In this document: in pieces, positions 45,478 through 58,092 of the stretch
Layout of the letters: the number at the start of each line of letters is the position of its first letter
Position numbering within the stretch: the first letter of the stretch is position 1
DNA from: Flectonema sp. DT1601
Lineage: Eukaryota; Euglenozoa; Diplonemea; Diplonemida; Diplonemidae
DNA: 64,000 bases
NCBI GenBank assembly: GCA_964019425.1
Contig: OZ025787.1
Coordinates: 372,001 to 436,000 of the forward strand
Reading direction: 5' to 3'
The notes under the pieces: generated by a model
Databases searched by the model: none
What the model saw: only the letters and a program-made list of their open reading frames with translations
What the model was told of the DNA's origin: nothing
Made by a program: the position numbers and the translations under genes

Positions 45478-47045
45478 CGGAAAGGAAATTACTCGAAAGT
45501 CGGGGCAGTTCGAACGTCAGCATTCACATCAGCAAGCAACCAGTCCTGAGTACTTAAAGAACCCAACCATTACGTGGATCAGTCACAGTCACACTTAGTA
45601 TAGCGTTAGTACAGAGGACACGGATCTGCTATGCAGGGAAGTGACTTGAACTCGTTCAACTAATTAATGTGTGTAGATATAAGCGCCGCGAATTGACGGG
45701 TCTGAAGTTATGCTTTCCGAAGAGAGCAACCACCCACGCGAGTGTTATTTTGACGCTATAACCTGTGACTTTCAACACGTAACAACCAGGGATAATTCTC
45801 AGTAAGGCCGCCGTCACCGTGAAGCTGCTACGAATATAACCCAACAAACTAGCAATTCCTCCAACCTTTTTCGTCAGTCGGGATTGTTACACGCCGGAAA
45901 AGGAAACTACTCGAAAGTCGGGGCAGTTCGAACGTCAGCATTCACATCAGCAAGCAACCAGTCCTGAGTACTTAAAGAACCCAACCATTACGTGGATCAG
46001 TCACAGTCACACTTAGTATAGCGTTAGTACAGAGGACACGGATCTGCTATGCAGGGAAGTGACTTGAACTCGTTCAACTAATTAATGTGTGTAGATATAA
46101 GCGCCGCGAATTGACGGGTCTGAAGTTATGCTTTCCGAAGAGAGCAACCACCCACGCGAGTGTTATTTTGACGCTATAACCTGTGACTTTCAACACGTAA
46201 CAACCAGGGATAATTCTCAGTAAGGCCGCCGTCACCGTGAAGCTGCTACGAATATAACCCAACAAACTAGCAATTCCTCCAACCTTTTTCGTCAGTCGGG
46301 ATTGTTACACGCCGGAAAAGGAAACTACTCGAAAGTCGGGGCAGTTCGAACGTCAGCATTCACATTAGCAAACAACCAGTCTTGAGAACCCAATCATTAC
46401 GTAACATGTAACAACCAGGGATAATTCTCAATAAGGCCGCCGTCACCGTGAAGCTGCTACGAATAACAGTTCGAACGTCAGCATTCACATTAGCAAGCAA
46501 CCAGTCTTGAGAACCCAACCATTACGTGCATCAGCCACAGTTAACCTGCAACTTTCAACATGTAACAACCAGGGATAATTCTCAATAAGGCCGCCGTCAC
46601 CGTGAAGCTGCTACGAATAACAGCTTACAGTGTGTTCTTTGTGTATGTTTTCTTCAGGTGTGAGTAGTTTTTTTGTTCTTGCTCTTCAGGGAGGGCCTTA
46701 GCCAAAAGCTAACAGTCCAAATCTCACCTGGAAATTCAACTCCCCTCGAACGTCAGCATTCACATTAGCAAGCAACCAGTCTTGAGAACCCAACCATTAC
46801 GTGCATCAGCCACAGTTAACCTGCAACTTTCAACATGTAACAACCAGGGATAATTCTCAATAAGGCCGCCGTCACCGTGAAGCTGCTACGAATAACAGTT
46901 CGAACGTCAGCATTCACATTAGCAAGCAACCAGTCTTGAGAACCCAATCATTACGTAACATGTAACAACCAGGGATAATTCTCAATAAGGCCGCCGTCAC
47001 CGTGAAGCTGCTACGAACATAACCCAACAAACTAGCAATTCCACT
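45478..47045 (+). repeat. R418 tandem array
   Basis: Two full monomers at an exact 418 bp period (45481 and 45899), a third cut short near 46440, then shuffled partial monomers to 47045. A 126 bp Rep1356 end (46619-46744) is inserted among them. Landmarks: TACTCGAAAGTCGGGGCAG, GCGCCGCGAATTGACGGGTC, AAGGCCGCCGTCACCGTGAA. The minus-strand 63-codon frame in each full monomer is not recognised. Confidence 0.9.
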
Positions 47046-47079
47046 CACTTCGAACGCACTCAGCCAGAGAGCTTGCCAA

Positions 47080-47364
47080 CAGAACAGAACGCAAGGTTAC
47101 TCAATTGATCGACCTTTTCTTTTTTTTTTCCTTTATTCCTCCCATCCCTCCCGCTCCCCTTATTTTAATAAAAACAAGATCAGCTCAGCTTGATCGTTAT
47201 TTTTTTTTTTTTCTTTTTGTTGGTCCTAGTCAAGACCTTAAACTGACTAATCGGTCTTAACTTTAACTAAGTAAATGAACCCTTCCCGTTTTCCTTTTCC
47301 CTTTATTACTCTCTATCTGGTCTGTTATGTCATAAATCTCATTTAATTTTATCATTCATTTTAA
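47080..47364 (-). repeat. R225 copy and MULE empty site
   Basis: Reverse complement of 34069-34300, including TCAAGACCTTAAACTGACTA and CAGCTCAGCTTGATCGTTA. At 47342-47350 stands TTTAATTTT, the single (unduplicated) counterpart of the MULE target. Confidence 0.85.
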
Positions 47365-50300
47365 TCTCTTAGCATTTTTCTTTGTTCCCACCTTATGATT
47401 TTCTTGAAGAAAAAAAATAGAAGTCATAATGGTGCTTCCCTCTGGAAGGGTTGTAAGCCATGGTGTCCAACTAGATTAAAGGACAAGTCTGGGATAATCC
47501 CTGCCAGAGGGGCGAGTATTCTACCATGGTTGAAATACTCTGGCAACTGATCTTCAATTTTATGTTGTTTGTTAGCTGCTGGTGTATCCTGATCATGTGT
47601 TGATACTTGCATTTCTTTATTTGTAATCTTCTATTACAATTCTCTTTCTGTTCTGGTCTGTTACTTCATTTGTCTTGTTTAACTTCAGTTATATCCATTT
47701 TACTTTTTATTGTTTCCCATCTACTTTTTATTTTCTATTAGTTCTGGTCAGAAACTCATGGGCAGCAAGAAGGAAAGCAGTTTAGTACTTCTGGGTGTTT
47801 GGCATCACCCCCCATAGTGAGCAAGTACAACAGGTAGCATTGGTAGTCTGTTGATCCTGAGTGATCCCAGCTACAGTTTTGTTTTTCTTTCTTTTTTTTT
47901 AGAAGAAGATCAGGACATCCAAGCACTGCTGGATAGTTGCTGAATGCAGGGCCTGCCTGTGGCATTATAATAACAGGCTAAGTCATTTGTAGTTCATAGT
48001 TTACCTTTGATTTTATAACTTCACACAGGGTACTATGAACGATGAGAGATCCAGTGGGATCACTCAGGGTCTAGTAGAGACCACCAATGTTGTGCGTTGA
48101 TAGGCAAGGTGACCAACCTTGACATTCTTTCTTTTCTCTCCTGTTGTGACAAACACAAAATACACACACAGCTTACAGTGTGTTCTTTGTGTATGTTTTC
48201 TTCAGGTGTGAGTAGTTTTTTTGTTCTTGCTCTTCAGGGAGGGCCTTAGCCAAAAGCTAACAGTCCAAATCTCACCTGGAAATTCAACTCAGTCCTTGTC
48301 AGTTTTGGCATCAAACTTGTAATGGTTTAATCATTACAGGTTATTTACTGAAATATTTGTTCTAAAAGTTGCTAAGTATTTCTCACTTAGAAATTTTTTA
48401 TTTTTTTATTTTCAGCTTAATTAGCTACAAATTGTTTCTACTAAGTGTTTCTCACTTAGATTTTTTTTTTGCTTTTCAGCTCCTAAAAACTGCTAAGTGT
48501 TTCTGCTAAGTGTTTCTCACTTAGAATTTTATTGTTATGTTCGTTTTCTATCCCTTCTCCTATCCCTTTTGTTCAAAATAAGCGGGAGGAAATTCTCTCA
48601 TTCACGCTAAGATGCACTCTGAACTTTGATTTTTTGATCTGAGTGTGAGGGAATGACCTGTTAGTGCATTGGGCATAGGCTGGGCTGCAGTTTAGATGTC
48701 TTAGGTGTTAATAGGGGGTTCCTCTTAGCATTTTTCTTTGTTCCCACCTTATGATTTTCTTGAAGAAAAAAAATAGAAGTCATAATGGTGCTTCCCTCTG
48801 GAAGGGTTGTAAGCCATGGTGTCCAACTAGATTAAAGGACAAGTCTGGGATAATCCCTGCCAGAGGGGCGAGTATTCTACCATGGTTGAAATACTCTGGC
48901 AACTGATCTTCAATTTTATGTTGTTTGTTAGCTGCTGGTGTATCCTGATCATGTGTTGATACTTGCATTTCTTTATTTGTAATCTTCTATTACAATTCTC
49001 TTTCTGTTCTGGTCTGTTACTTCATTTGTCTTGTTTAACTTCAGTTATATCCATTTTACTTTTTATTGTTTCCCATCTACTTTTTATTTTCTATTAGTTC
49101 TGGTCAGAAACTCATGGGCAGCAAGAAGGAAAGCAGTTTAGTACTTCTGGGTGTTTGGCATCACCCCCCATAGTGAGCAAGTACAACAGGTAGCATTGGT
49201 AGTCTGTTGATCCTGAGTGATCCCAGCTACAGTTTTGTTTTTCTTTCTTTTTTTTTAGAAGAAGATCAGGACATCCAAGCACTGCTGGATAGTTGCTGAA
49301 TGCAGGGCCTGCCTGTGGCATTATAATAACAGGCTAAGTCATTTGTAGTTCATAGTTTACCTTTGATTTTATAACTTCACACAGGGTACTATGAACGATG
49401 AGAGATCCAGTGGGATCACTCAGGGTCTAGTAGAGACCACCAATGTTGTGCGTTGATAGGCAAGGTGACCAACCTTGACATTCTTTCTTTTCTCTCCTGT
49501 TGTGACAAACACAAAATACACACACAGCTTACAGTGTGTTCTTTGTGTATGTTTTCTTCAGGTGTGAGTAGTTTTTTTGTTCTTGCTCTTCAGGGAGGGC
49601 CTTAGCCAAAAGCTAACAGTCCAAATCTCACCTGGAAATTCAACTCAGTCCTTGTCAGTTTTGGCATCAAACTTGTAATGGTTTAATCATTACAGGTTAT
49701 TTACTGAAATATTTGTTCTAAAAGTTGCTAAGTATTTCTCACTTAGAAATTTTTTATTTTTTTATTTTCAGCTTAATTAGCTACAAATTGTTTCTACTAA
49801 GTGTTTCTCACTTAGATTTTTTTTTTGCTTTTCAGCTCCTAAAAACTGCTAAGTGTTTCTGCTAAGTGTTTCTCACTTAGAATTTTATTGTTATGTTCGT
49901 TTTCTATCCCTTCTCCTATCCCTTTTGTTCAAAATAAGCGGGAGGAAATTCTCTCATTCACGCTAAGATGCACTCTGAACTTTGATTTTTTGATCTGAGT
50001 GTGAGGGAATGACCTGTTAGTGCATTGGGCATAGGCTGGGCTGCAGTTTAGATGTCTTAGGTGTTAATAGGGGGTTCCTCTTAGCATTTTTCTTTGTTCC
50101 CACCTTATGATTTTCTTGAAGAAAAAAAATAGAAGTCATAATGGTGCTTCCCTCTGGAAGGGTTGTAAGCCATGGTGTCCAACTAGATTAAAGGACAAGT
50201 CTGGGATAATCCCTGCCAGAGGGGCGAGTATTCTACCATGGTTGAAATACTCTGGCAACTGATCTTCAATTTTATGTTGTTTGTTAGCTGCTGGTGTATC

Positions 50301-52358
50301 CTGATCATGTGTTGATACTTGCATTTCTTTATTTGTAATCTTCTATTACAATTCTCTTTCTGTTCTGGTCTGTTACTTCATTTGTCTTGTTTAACTTCAG
50401 TTATATCCATTTTACTTTTTATTGTTTCCCATCTACTTTTTATTTTCTATTAGTTCTGGTCAGAAACTCATGGGCAGCAAGAAGGAAAGCAGTTTAGTAC
50501 TTCTGGGTGTTTGGCATCACCCCCCATAGTGAGCAAGTACAACAGGTAGCATTGGTAGTCTGTTGATCCTGAGTGATCCCAGCTACAGTTTTGTTTTTCT
50601 TTCTTTTTTTTTAGAAGAAGATCAGGACATCCAAGCACTGCTGGATAGTTGCTGAATGCAGGGCCTGCCTGTGGCATTATAATAACAGGCTAAGTCATTT
50701 GTAGTTCATAGTTTACCTTTGATTTTATAACTTCACACAGGGTACTATGAACGATGAGAGATCCAGTGGGATCACTCAGGGTCTAGTAGAGACCACCAAT
50801 GTTGTGCGTTGATAGGCAAGGTGACCAACCTTGACATTCTTTCTTTTCTCTCCTGTTGTGACAAACACAAAATACACACACAGCTTACAGTGTGTTCTTT
50901 GTGTATGTTTTCTTCAGGTGTGAGTAGTTTTTTTGTTCTTGCTCTTCAGGGAGGGCCTTAGCCAAAAGCTAACAGTCCAAATCTCACCTGGAAATTCAAC
51001 TCAGTCCTTGTCAGTTTTGGCATCAAACTTGTAATGGTTTAATCATTACAGGTTATTTACTGAAATATTTGTTCTAAAAGTTGCTAAGTATTTCTCACTT
51101 AGAAATTTTTTATTTTTTTATTTTCAGCTTAATTAGCTACAAATTGTTTCTACTAAGTGTTTCTCACTTAGATTTTTTTTTTGCTTTTCAGCTCCTAAAA
51201 ACTGCTAAGTGTTTCTGCTAAGTGTTTCTCACTTAGAATTTTATTGTTATGTTCGTTTTCTATCCCTTCTCCTATCCCTTTTGTTCAAAATAAGCGGGAG
51301 GAAATTCTCTCATTCACGCTAAGATGCACTCTGAACTTTGATTTTTTGATCTGAGTGTGAGGGAATGACCTGTTAGTGCATTGGGCATAGGCTGGGCTGC
51401 AGTTTAGATGTCTTAGGTGTTAATAGGGGGTTCCTCTTAGCATTTTTCTTTGTTCCCACCTTATGATTTTCTTGAAGAAAAAAAATAGAAGTCATAATGG
51501 TGCTTCCCTCTGGAAGGGTTGTAAGCCATGGTGTCCAACTAGATTAAAGGACAAGTCTGGGATAATCCCTGCCAGAGGGGCGAGTATTCTACCATGGTTG
51601 AAATACTCTGGCAACTGATCTTCAATTTTATGTTGTTTGTTAGCTGCTGGTGTATCCTGATCATGTGTTGATACTTGCATTTCTTTATTTGTAATCTTCT
51701 ATTACAATTCTCTTTCTGTTCTGGTCTGTTACTTCATTTGTCTTGTTTAACTTCAGTTATATCCATTTTACTTTTTATTGTTTCCCATCTACTTTTTATT
51801 TTCTATTAGTTCTGGTCAGAAACTCATGGGCAGCAAGAAGGAAAGCAGTTTAGTACTTCTGGGTGTTTGGCATCACCCCCCATAGTGAGCAAGTACAACA
51901 GGTAGCATTGGTAGTCTGTTGATCCTGAGTGATCCCAGCTACAGTTTTGTTTTTCTTTCTTTTTTTTTAGAAGAAGATCAGGACATCCAAGCACTGCTGG
52001 ATAGTTGCTGAATGCAGGGCCTGCCTGTGGCATTATAATAACAGGCTAAGTCATTTGTAGTTCATAGTTTACCTTTGATTTTATAACTTCACACAGGGTA
52101 CTATGAACGATGAGAGATCCAGTGGGATCACTCAGGGTCTAGTAGAGACCACCAATGTTGTGCGTTGATAGGCAAGGTGACCAACCTTGACATTCTTTCT
52201 TTTCTCTCCTGTTGTGACAAACACAAAATACACACACAGCTTACAGTGTGTTCTTTGTGTATGTTTTCTTCAGGTGTGAGTAGTTTTTTTGTTCTTGCTC
52301 TTCAGGGAGGGCCTTAGCCAAAAGCTAACAGTCCAAATCTCACCTGGAAATTCAACTC
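47365..52358 (-). repeat. Rep1356 tandem array, exact 1356 bp period
   Basis: One partial (47365-48290) and three full units (48291-49646, 49647-51002, 51003-52358), which I could not tell apart by eye. Each begins AGTCCTTGTCAGTTTTGG and ends GAAATTCAACTC. The minus-strand frames of 62 and 69 codons are identical in all four. Each unit has CTAAGTGAGAAACACTTAG-type hairpins near its start. Confidence 0.95.
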
Positions 52359-52690
52359 TTCACTGTTTCCCATCTACATTTTATTTTCAAATAGTTCCGG
52401 TCTGTCTTTAATGTTAAATAAAACTGATCATGTTAACTCAATTTTTTTTTTATGTGCAAGAGATACCAACACGCAAGAGATACCAACGCACATACGAGAT
52501 ACCAGCACTTCCGAGATACCGACACACAAGAGATACCAAGACACTTAAGATACCAGCAAGGACAATGAGAGGTAGAATGAACTCTCCTCCCTGTGTCCGA
52601 TCCTGATTATTTTTTGTTGAATTGGTAATGTTACCTCAGTTTGCGACTCTCGTATCTGTGTTGTGTTAACTCATGTAAGTGATCTTAACT
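52359..52690 (+). repeat. GAGATACC interspersed array (plus copy)
   Basis: GAGATACC (once AAGATACC) occurs six times from 52460 to 52555 with 10-12 bp spacers such as AACGCACATAC and GACACAC. The order of spacers matches 30345-30240 in reverse. Confidence 0.8.
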
Positions 52691-55684
52691 CCTGTTAAAA
52701 AATAAATAAAAAGAATTTAAAAAAAAAAAAAAAAAAAGAATAAACAATGTTATCATTGTTTTTTTTATCGTTCGACTTTGTCGACTAATTTCTATTTTCA
52801 GTTTTTTTTCTTTAAAAAATAAATAAAAAGAATTTAAAATAAAAAAAAAGAATAAACAATGTTATCATTGTTTTTTTATCGATCGACTATGTCGATTACT
52901 TTCTATTTTCCGTCCTGGTCAAGACGCTAAACTGATTGTTTTTTTTTTCAAAATTAATAAAAAAGAATAAAAAAAAAAAAAATAAAAAAAAGAATAAACA
53001 ATGTTATCATTGTTTTTTTTCATCGTTCGACTTAGTCGACTAATTTCTATTTTCCGTTTTTTTTTTCTTTAAAAAATAAATAAAAAGAATTTAAAATAAA
53101 AAAAAAGAATAAACAATGTTATCATTGTTTTTTTATCGATCGACTATGTCGATCACTTTCTATTTTCCGTCCTGGTCAAGACGCTAAACTGATTGTTTTT
53201 TTTTATAAATAAAAAGAAATAAAAAAAAAAAAAAAAAAGAATAAACAATGTTATCATTGTTTTTTTATCGTTCGACTTTGTCGACTAATTTCTATTTTCC
53301 GTTTTTTTTCCTTTAAAAAATAAATAAAAAGAATTTAAAAAAAAAAGAATAAACAATGTTATCATTGTCTTTTTTTATCGTTCGACTTTGTCGACTAATT
53401 TCTATTTTCCGTCCTGGTCAAGACGCTAAACTGATTGTTTTTTTTTTTCAAAATTAATAAAAAAGAATATAAAAAAAAAAATAAAAAAAAGAATAAACAA
53501 TGTTATCATTGTTTTTTTTTTTATCGGACTAATTTCTATTTTCCGTTTCTTTTCTTTAAAAAATAAATAAAAAGAATTTAAAATAAAAAAAAAGAATAAA
53601 CAATGTTATCATTGTTTTTTTTATCGTTCGACTTTGTCGACTAATTTCTATTTTCAGTTTTTTTCTTTAAAAAATAAATAAAAAGAATTTAAAATAAAAA
53701 AAAAGAATAAACAATGTTATCATTGTTTTTTTTCTTCGTTCGACTTTGTCGACTAATTTCTATTTTCCGTTTTTTTTCTTTAAAAAATAAATAAAAAGAA
53801 TTTAAAATAAAAAAAAAGAATAAACAATGTTATCATTGTTTTTTTATCGATCGACTATGTCGATCACTTTCTATTTTCCGTCCTGGTCAAGACGCTAAAC
53901 TGATTGTTTTTTTTTTATAAATAAAAAGAAATAAAAAAAAAAAAAAAAGAATAAACAATGTTATCATTGTTTTTTTATCGTTCGACTTTGTCGACTAATT
54001 TCTATTTTCCGTTTTTTTTCCTTTAAAAAATAAATAAAAAGAATTTAAAAAAAAAAGAATAAACAATGTTATCATTGTTTTCTTATCGATCGACTATGTC
54101 GATTACTTTCTATTTTCCGTCCTGGTCAAGACGCTAAACTGATTGTTTTTTTTTTCAAAATTAATAAAAAAGAATATAAAAAAAAAAATAAAAAAAAGAA
54201 TAAACAATGTTATCATTGTTTTTTTTTTTATCGGACTAATTTCTATTTTCCGTTTCTTTTCTTTAAAAAATAAATAAAAAGAATTTAAAATAAAAAAAAA
54301 GAATAAACAATGTTGTCATTGTTTTTTTTATCGTTCGACTTTGTCGACTAATTTCTATTTTCAGCTTTTTTCTTTAAAAAATAAATAAAAAGATTTTAAA
54401 ATAAAAAAAAAGAATAAACAATGTTATCATTGTTTTTTTTTATCGATCGACTATGTCGATTACTTTCTATTTTCCGTCCTGGTCAAGACGCTAAACTGAT
54501 TGTTTTTTTTTCAAAATTAATAAAAAAGAATTTAAAAAAAATAAAAAAAAAAGAATAAACAATGTTATCATTGTTTTTTTTTTTATCGTTCGACTTTGTT
54601 GACTAATTTCTATTTTCCGTTTTTTTTTCTTTTTAAAAAATAAATAAAAAGAATTTAAAAAAAAAAAAAAAAAAGAATAAACAATGTTATCATTGTTTTT
54701 TTACCGTTCGACTTTGTTGACTAATTTCTATTTTCTGTTTTTTTTTCTTTTTAAAAAATAAATAAAAAGAATTTAAAAAAAAAAAAAAAAAAGAATAAAC
54801 AATGTTATCATTGTTTTTTTTATCGATCGACTATGTCGATTACTTTCTATTTTCCGTCCTGGTCAAGACGCTAAACTGATTGTTTTTTTTTTTTTTTCAA
54901 AATTAATAAAAAAGAATATAAAAAAAATACAAAAAAAGAATAAACAATGTTATCATTGTTTTTTTTTATCGTTCGACTTTGTCGACTAATTTCTATTTTC
55001 CGTTTTTTTTTTCTTTAAAAAATAAATAAAAAGAATTTAAAATAAAAAAAAAGAATAAACAATATTATCATTGTTTTCTTATCGATCGACTATGTCGATC
55101 GCTTTCTATTTTCCGTCCTGGTCAAGACGCTAAACTGATTGTTTTTTTTTTCAAAATTAATTAAAAAAAAAATATAAAAAAAATAAAAAAAAAGAATAAA
55201 CAATGTTATCATTGTTTTTTTACCGTTCGACTTTGTCGACTAATTTCTACTTTCCGTTTTTTTTTCTTTAAAAAATAAATAAAAAGAATTTTAAAAAAAA
55301 AAAAAAAAGATTAAACAATGTTATCATTGTTTTTTTATCGATCGACTATGTCGATTACTTTCTATTTTCCGTCCTGGTCAAGACGCTAAACTGATTGTTT
55401 TTTTTTTCAAAATTAATAAAAAAGAATATAAAAAAAAAACAAAAAAAAAAAGAATAAACAATGCTATCATTGTTTTTTTTTTATCGTTCGACTTTGTCGA
55501 CTAATTTTTATTTTCCGTTTTTTTTTCTTTAAAAAATAAATAATAAGAATTTAAAAAAAAAAAAAAAAAGAATAAACAATGTTATCATTGTTTTTTTATC
55601 GATCGACTATGTCGATCACTTTCTATTTTCCGTCCTGGTCAAGACGCTAAACTGATTGTTTTTTCTTTAAAATAATTAAAAGGA

Positions 55685-55718
<34 letters not shown>

Positions 55719-55815
55719 ATAAACAATGTTATCATTGTTTTTTTTTCTATCGATCGACTATGTCGATTAATTTCTATTTTCCGTCCCGATCGAGACGCTA
55801 AACTGATTGTTTCCT
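52691..55815 (-). repeat. Sat258 array 2
   Basis: Same a/b half-unit structure as array 1, more irregular. Some b halves lack the TCGTTCGACTTTG part (53521, 54231), and a block at 53270-53610 is repeated at 53965-54330. Confidence 0.95.
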
Positions 55816-56042
55816 TTTTTTTAAATAATAAATAAAAAAAAAAAAAAAAAAAAGAGCATCTCCCTGCTATCCTCATATCCCCACAATAATATTATACCTT
55901 TTCATTTTCTCTTTCCTTTTCTGGTCTTTTTTTTTTTTTTCTTCTTTTTTTTCCTTTTTCATACAACGTTTTTTATTTATATTTTATTTTTTTTTTTATT
56001 TTTTTCATGTTTGATTATTTCCTCTTCATATTTTTTTTTTTT

Positions 56043-56075
<33 letters not shown>

Positions 56076-56268
56076 TCTCTGCCTCTCTCTTAATTCTGTT
56101 CGTTTCTTTGAAACGAAAATTCATTTGAATATTATTCCTTGGTCAGCAACAGTCATTGTCGCCCTCTGGGCCTGTTAAAAAAAAAAAAATAAAAAGAAAG
56201 TTTACATCGGGAATAGGGCAGGAGCCAAAAGCTCCCAGTCCGTTACTTCCCACTCTATCGAATTCTCG
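55816..56268 (-). repeat. R6 and R3 (inverted)
   Basis: GAGCATCTCCCTGCTATCC, the T-rich R6, then R3 ending in CCCACTCTATCGAATTC at 56268. Confidence 0.85.
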
Positions 56269-57698
56269 GGTCCAATCTTCGCCGTGAGCCTGGTGTCTTG
56301 TGCTGGGCTGGGTTTCCAGAGGGCCTCACCATGCACACAAACTCCTGGATGGGACGATCGAGGGAATCAACCAAGCCGAGAACTGAACCGGAAGGATAGG
56401 CTTACAAGACTAACCTGAAGTAAACTTCAGAGCTTCGCTTTCCAGCATGCCGAAACAGAGCCATGGAAGGGGATTACACAACAACCTCATTAAACCCACT
56501 GGCCACCCCGTGCATAGTCGCCGCCAATGGTTATTACTATCCAAAGCGCTAACACGAGGCACCACACATTCGTAAGAAGGGAGTCCTACCGGAACGGACC
56601 ACGCATCTGATTCTACTGGTTAAAGCAACTCCGAAAGAATGTATTCTCCATGATTTCAGACATGTAACTTTTGGATATCATGCTCCTGTCTAATTGTTCC
56701 CACATAAGCTTTTGTCTTGAGAGATTGAAAATAAAGTTTGTAGTAATAGCCTAAAGAGAGGAGAAAGTTTTTATTTTAAAATTGCGAGAAAAAATGATGT
56801 CAAGTCAAATTGACCAGGTATTTCTCTGACAATCTTGACTGTCAGCGGCAGCGTAGTAAATGACTGCAGATAAATAAATACCACGTGAACATAGTTGAGC
56901 ACCACTTGCTTGATGTAACCGCAACAGTTTTTTATAAAACCCATGAGTATTTAATTAATAATTATATTGTCTTGAAAACTTGAAGGGGGTTAACTGTTGG
57001 ATTTTATACGTAAAATACAAGACGAACGCCTGCTTTGGACACGCTGGTTTGTTCACAGTAACTTCGGTGGTCTACCCACCAATTGATACTCACTGACAGA
57101 TTTAAATATCATCCATTGCAATCTTCAGAATGCAAAAGCACTTGAAGTTACGATTCCTCTCAGCTGCATACACATCTCTTTTTTCCGTGTTGTCATTCAG
57201 TGCAGTACGGAATCGAGTTATTCAACTGTGAATTAATCACCAAGACGAACACCAGGAAGGGGGGCGTTTGAGTTTGATTTGTAAAATACAACTATATCAT
57301 CATAACGATATTTAACATCATAAGGAAACCGCTAGCTACCATGCTGGTAACTGACCAACTCAGTCAACTCACTAATCTTTGGCCACCGTTCCGACTTTCT
57401 TTCCTTTCACACCGACAGTCCTCTAACGGACTAATCACGTATCGAAAAAAACAGCGAAGGTCGAGCAACTTAATACCTCGTGCCGAAATTCTTGTGAGGA
57501 ACTCAAGAATTTTTGCTGAAAAAAAAATTTCCAAAAAAAAAATTCCTCACAATAATAATTCCTTACCAGATCACCAAAGGAAACCCCCAGTAAAAATTTT
57601 TCCTTGATCAGGAATTATTTTTGTGGGAGAAGAATCTTGTGAAATAACGATTTTTGAGGAGAAATTCCTTGCAAGGATAATTCCCGCAATAAGAATAT

Positions 57699-57710
<12 letters not shown>
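56269..57710. other. unassigned 1.4 kb segment
   Basis: 56269-56660 is GC-richer (CGCCGTGAGCCTGGTGTCTT, CCACTGGCCACCCCGTGCAT) with no long frame and no rRNA match that I recognise. 56715-56780 resembles the 5' leader of the MULE relative at 61567-61635 (GAGATTGAAAATAA, TAGTAATAGCCTA), so part may be MULE-derived. 57470-57710 is AT-rich with short GGAATT/AATTCC inversions. The plus frame 57341-57607 (88 codons) is not convincing. Confidence 0.3.

Positions 57711-57770
<60 letters not shown>
57711..57770. repeat. poly(A) tract
   Basis: About 55 A in a row, directly before the tRNA-like sequence. Confidence 0.9.
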
Positions 57771-57773
<3 letters not shown>

Positions 57774-57778
57774 TTTTT

Positions 57779-57858
57779 AAGTGACGCTGGTTGTCCACTG
57801 GTATGATTGTGGATTTGCATTCGCTAGGCTGCAGGTTCGAGTCCTGGTGGAGGATTTT
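57779..57858 (+). ncRNA. tRNA-like sequence (degenerate)
   Basis: TGGTTGTCCACTGGTA resembles an A box and GGTTCGAGTCC is a good B box at a normal distance. The T arm has four of five pairs; the acceptor and anticodon stems do not close. Probably a tRNA-derived element head, not a working tRNA. Confidence 0.4.
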
Positions 57859-57869
57859 TTTTTTAATTA

Positions 57870-58092
57870 AAAACCATTAAAAGCCCTTTATTTTTATTTT
57901 TCCAAATTAAAGGGGAATTAAATCCCCTTTAATTTTAAAATAAAGGGCCCTTTAATTCATTAAATCCCCTTTAATTCCCCTTTATTTCATTAAATTGGAA
58001 AATAAAGGGGAATTAATTAAAAGCCCTTTAATATTAAAAGCCCTTTATTTCCGCTTTAATTTTTAATTCCCCTTTAAAGGGGTACAAGTATG
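57870..58092 (-). repeat. right subterminal AAAGGGG repeats
   Basis: Inverted relatives of 45222-45430 (AAAAGCCCTTTA, TTAAATCCCCTTTAATT) ending in CCCCTTTAAAGGGG and GTACAAGTATG. Confidence 0.85.

Larger units (their letters stand above)
45222..58092. mobile_element. 12.9 kb block with 24 bp inverted ends and 6 bp duplication, composite
   Basis: Left end CATACTTGTACCCCTTTAAA then GGGG; the right end is the exact inverse for 24 bp. CTTTTT flanks both sides. Joining the flanks restores a normal Sat258 unit in one orientation, so the block looks like a single insertion into satellite DNA. Inside both ends lie repeats built from AATAAAGGGG and AAAGGGCTTTTAA. Between them are R418, R225, the Rep1356 array, a Sat258 array, R3/R6 and 1.4 kb of unassigned sequence. 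I see no transposase. Two separate small insertions sharing an end family are the alternative. Confidence 0.55.

Noticed and set aside
57779-57858. Working tRNA gene
   Set aside because: The B box is good, but the acceptor and anticodon stems do not pair.
45222-58092. Calling the 12.9 kb block a Polinton because of the 6 bp duplication
   Set aside because: The ends are only 24 bp and none of the family's genes can be seen; the duplication length alone is not enough.
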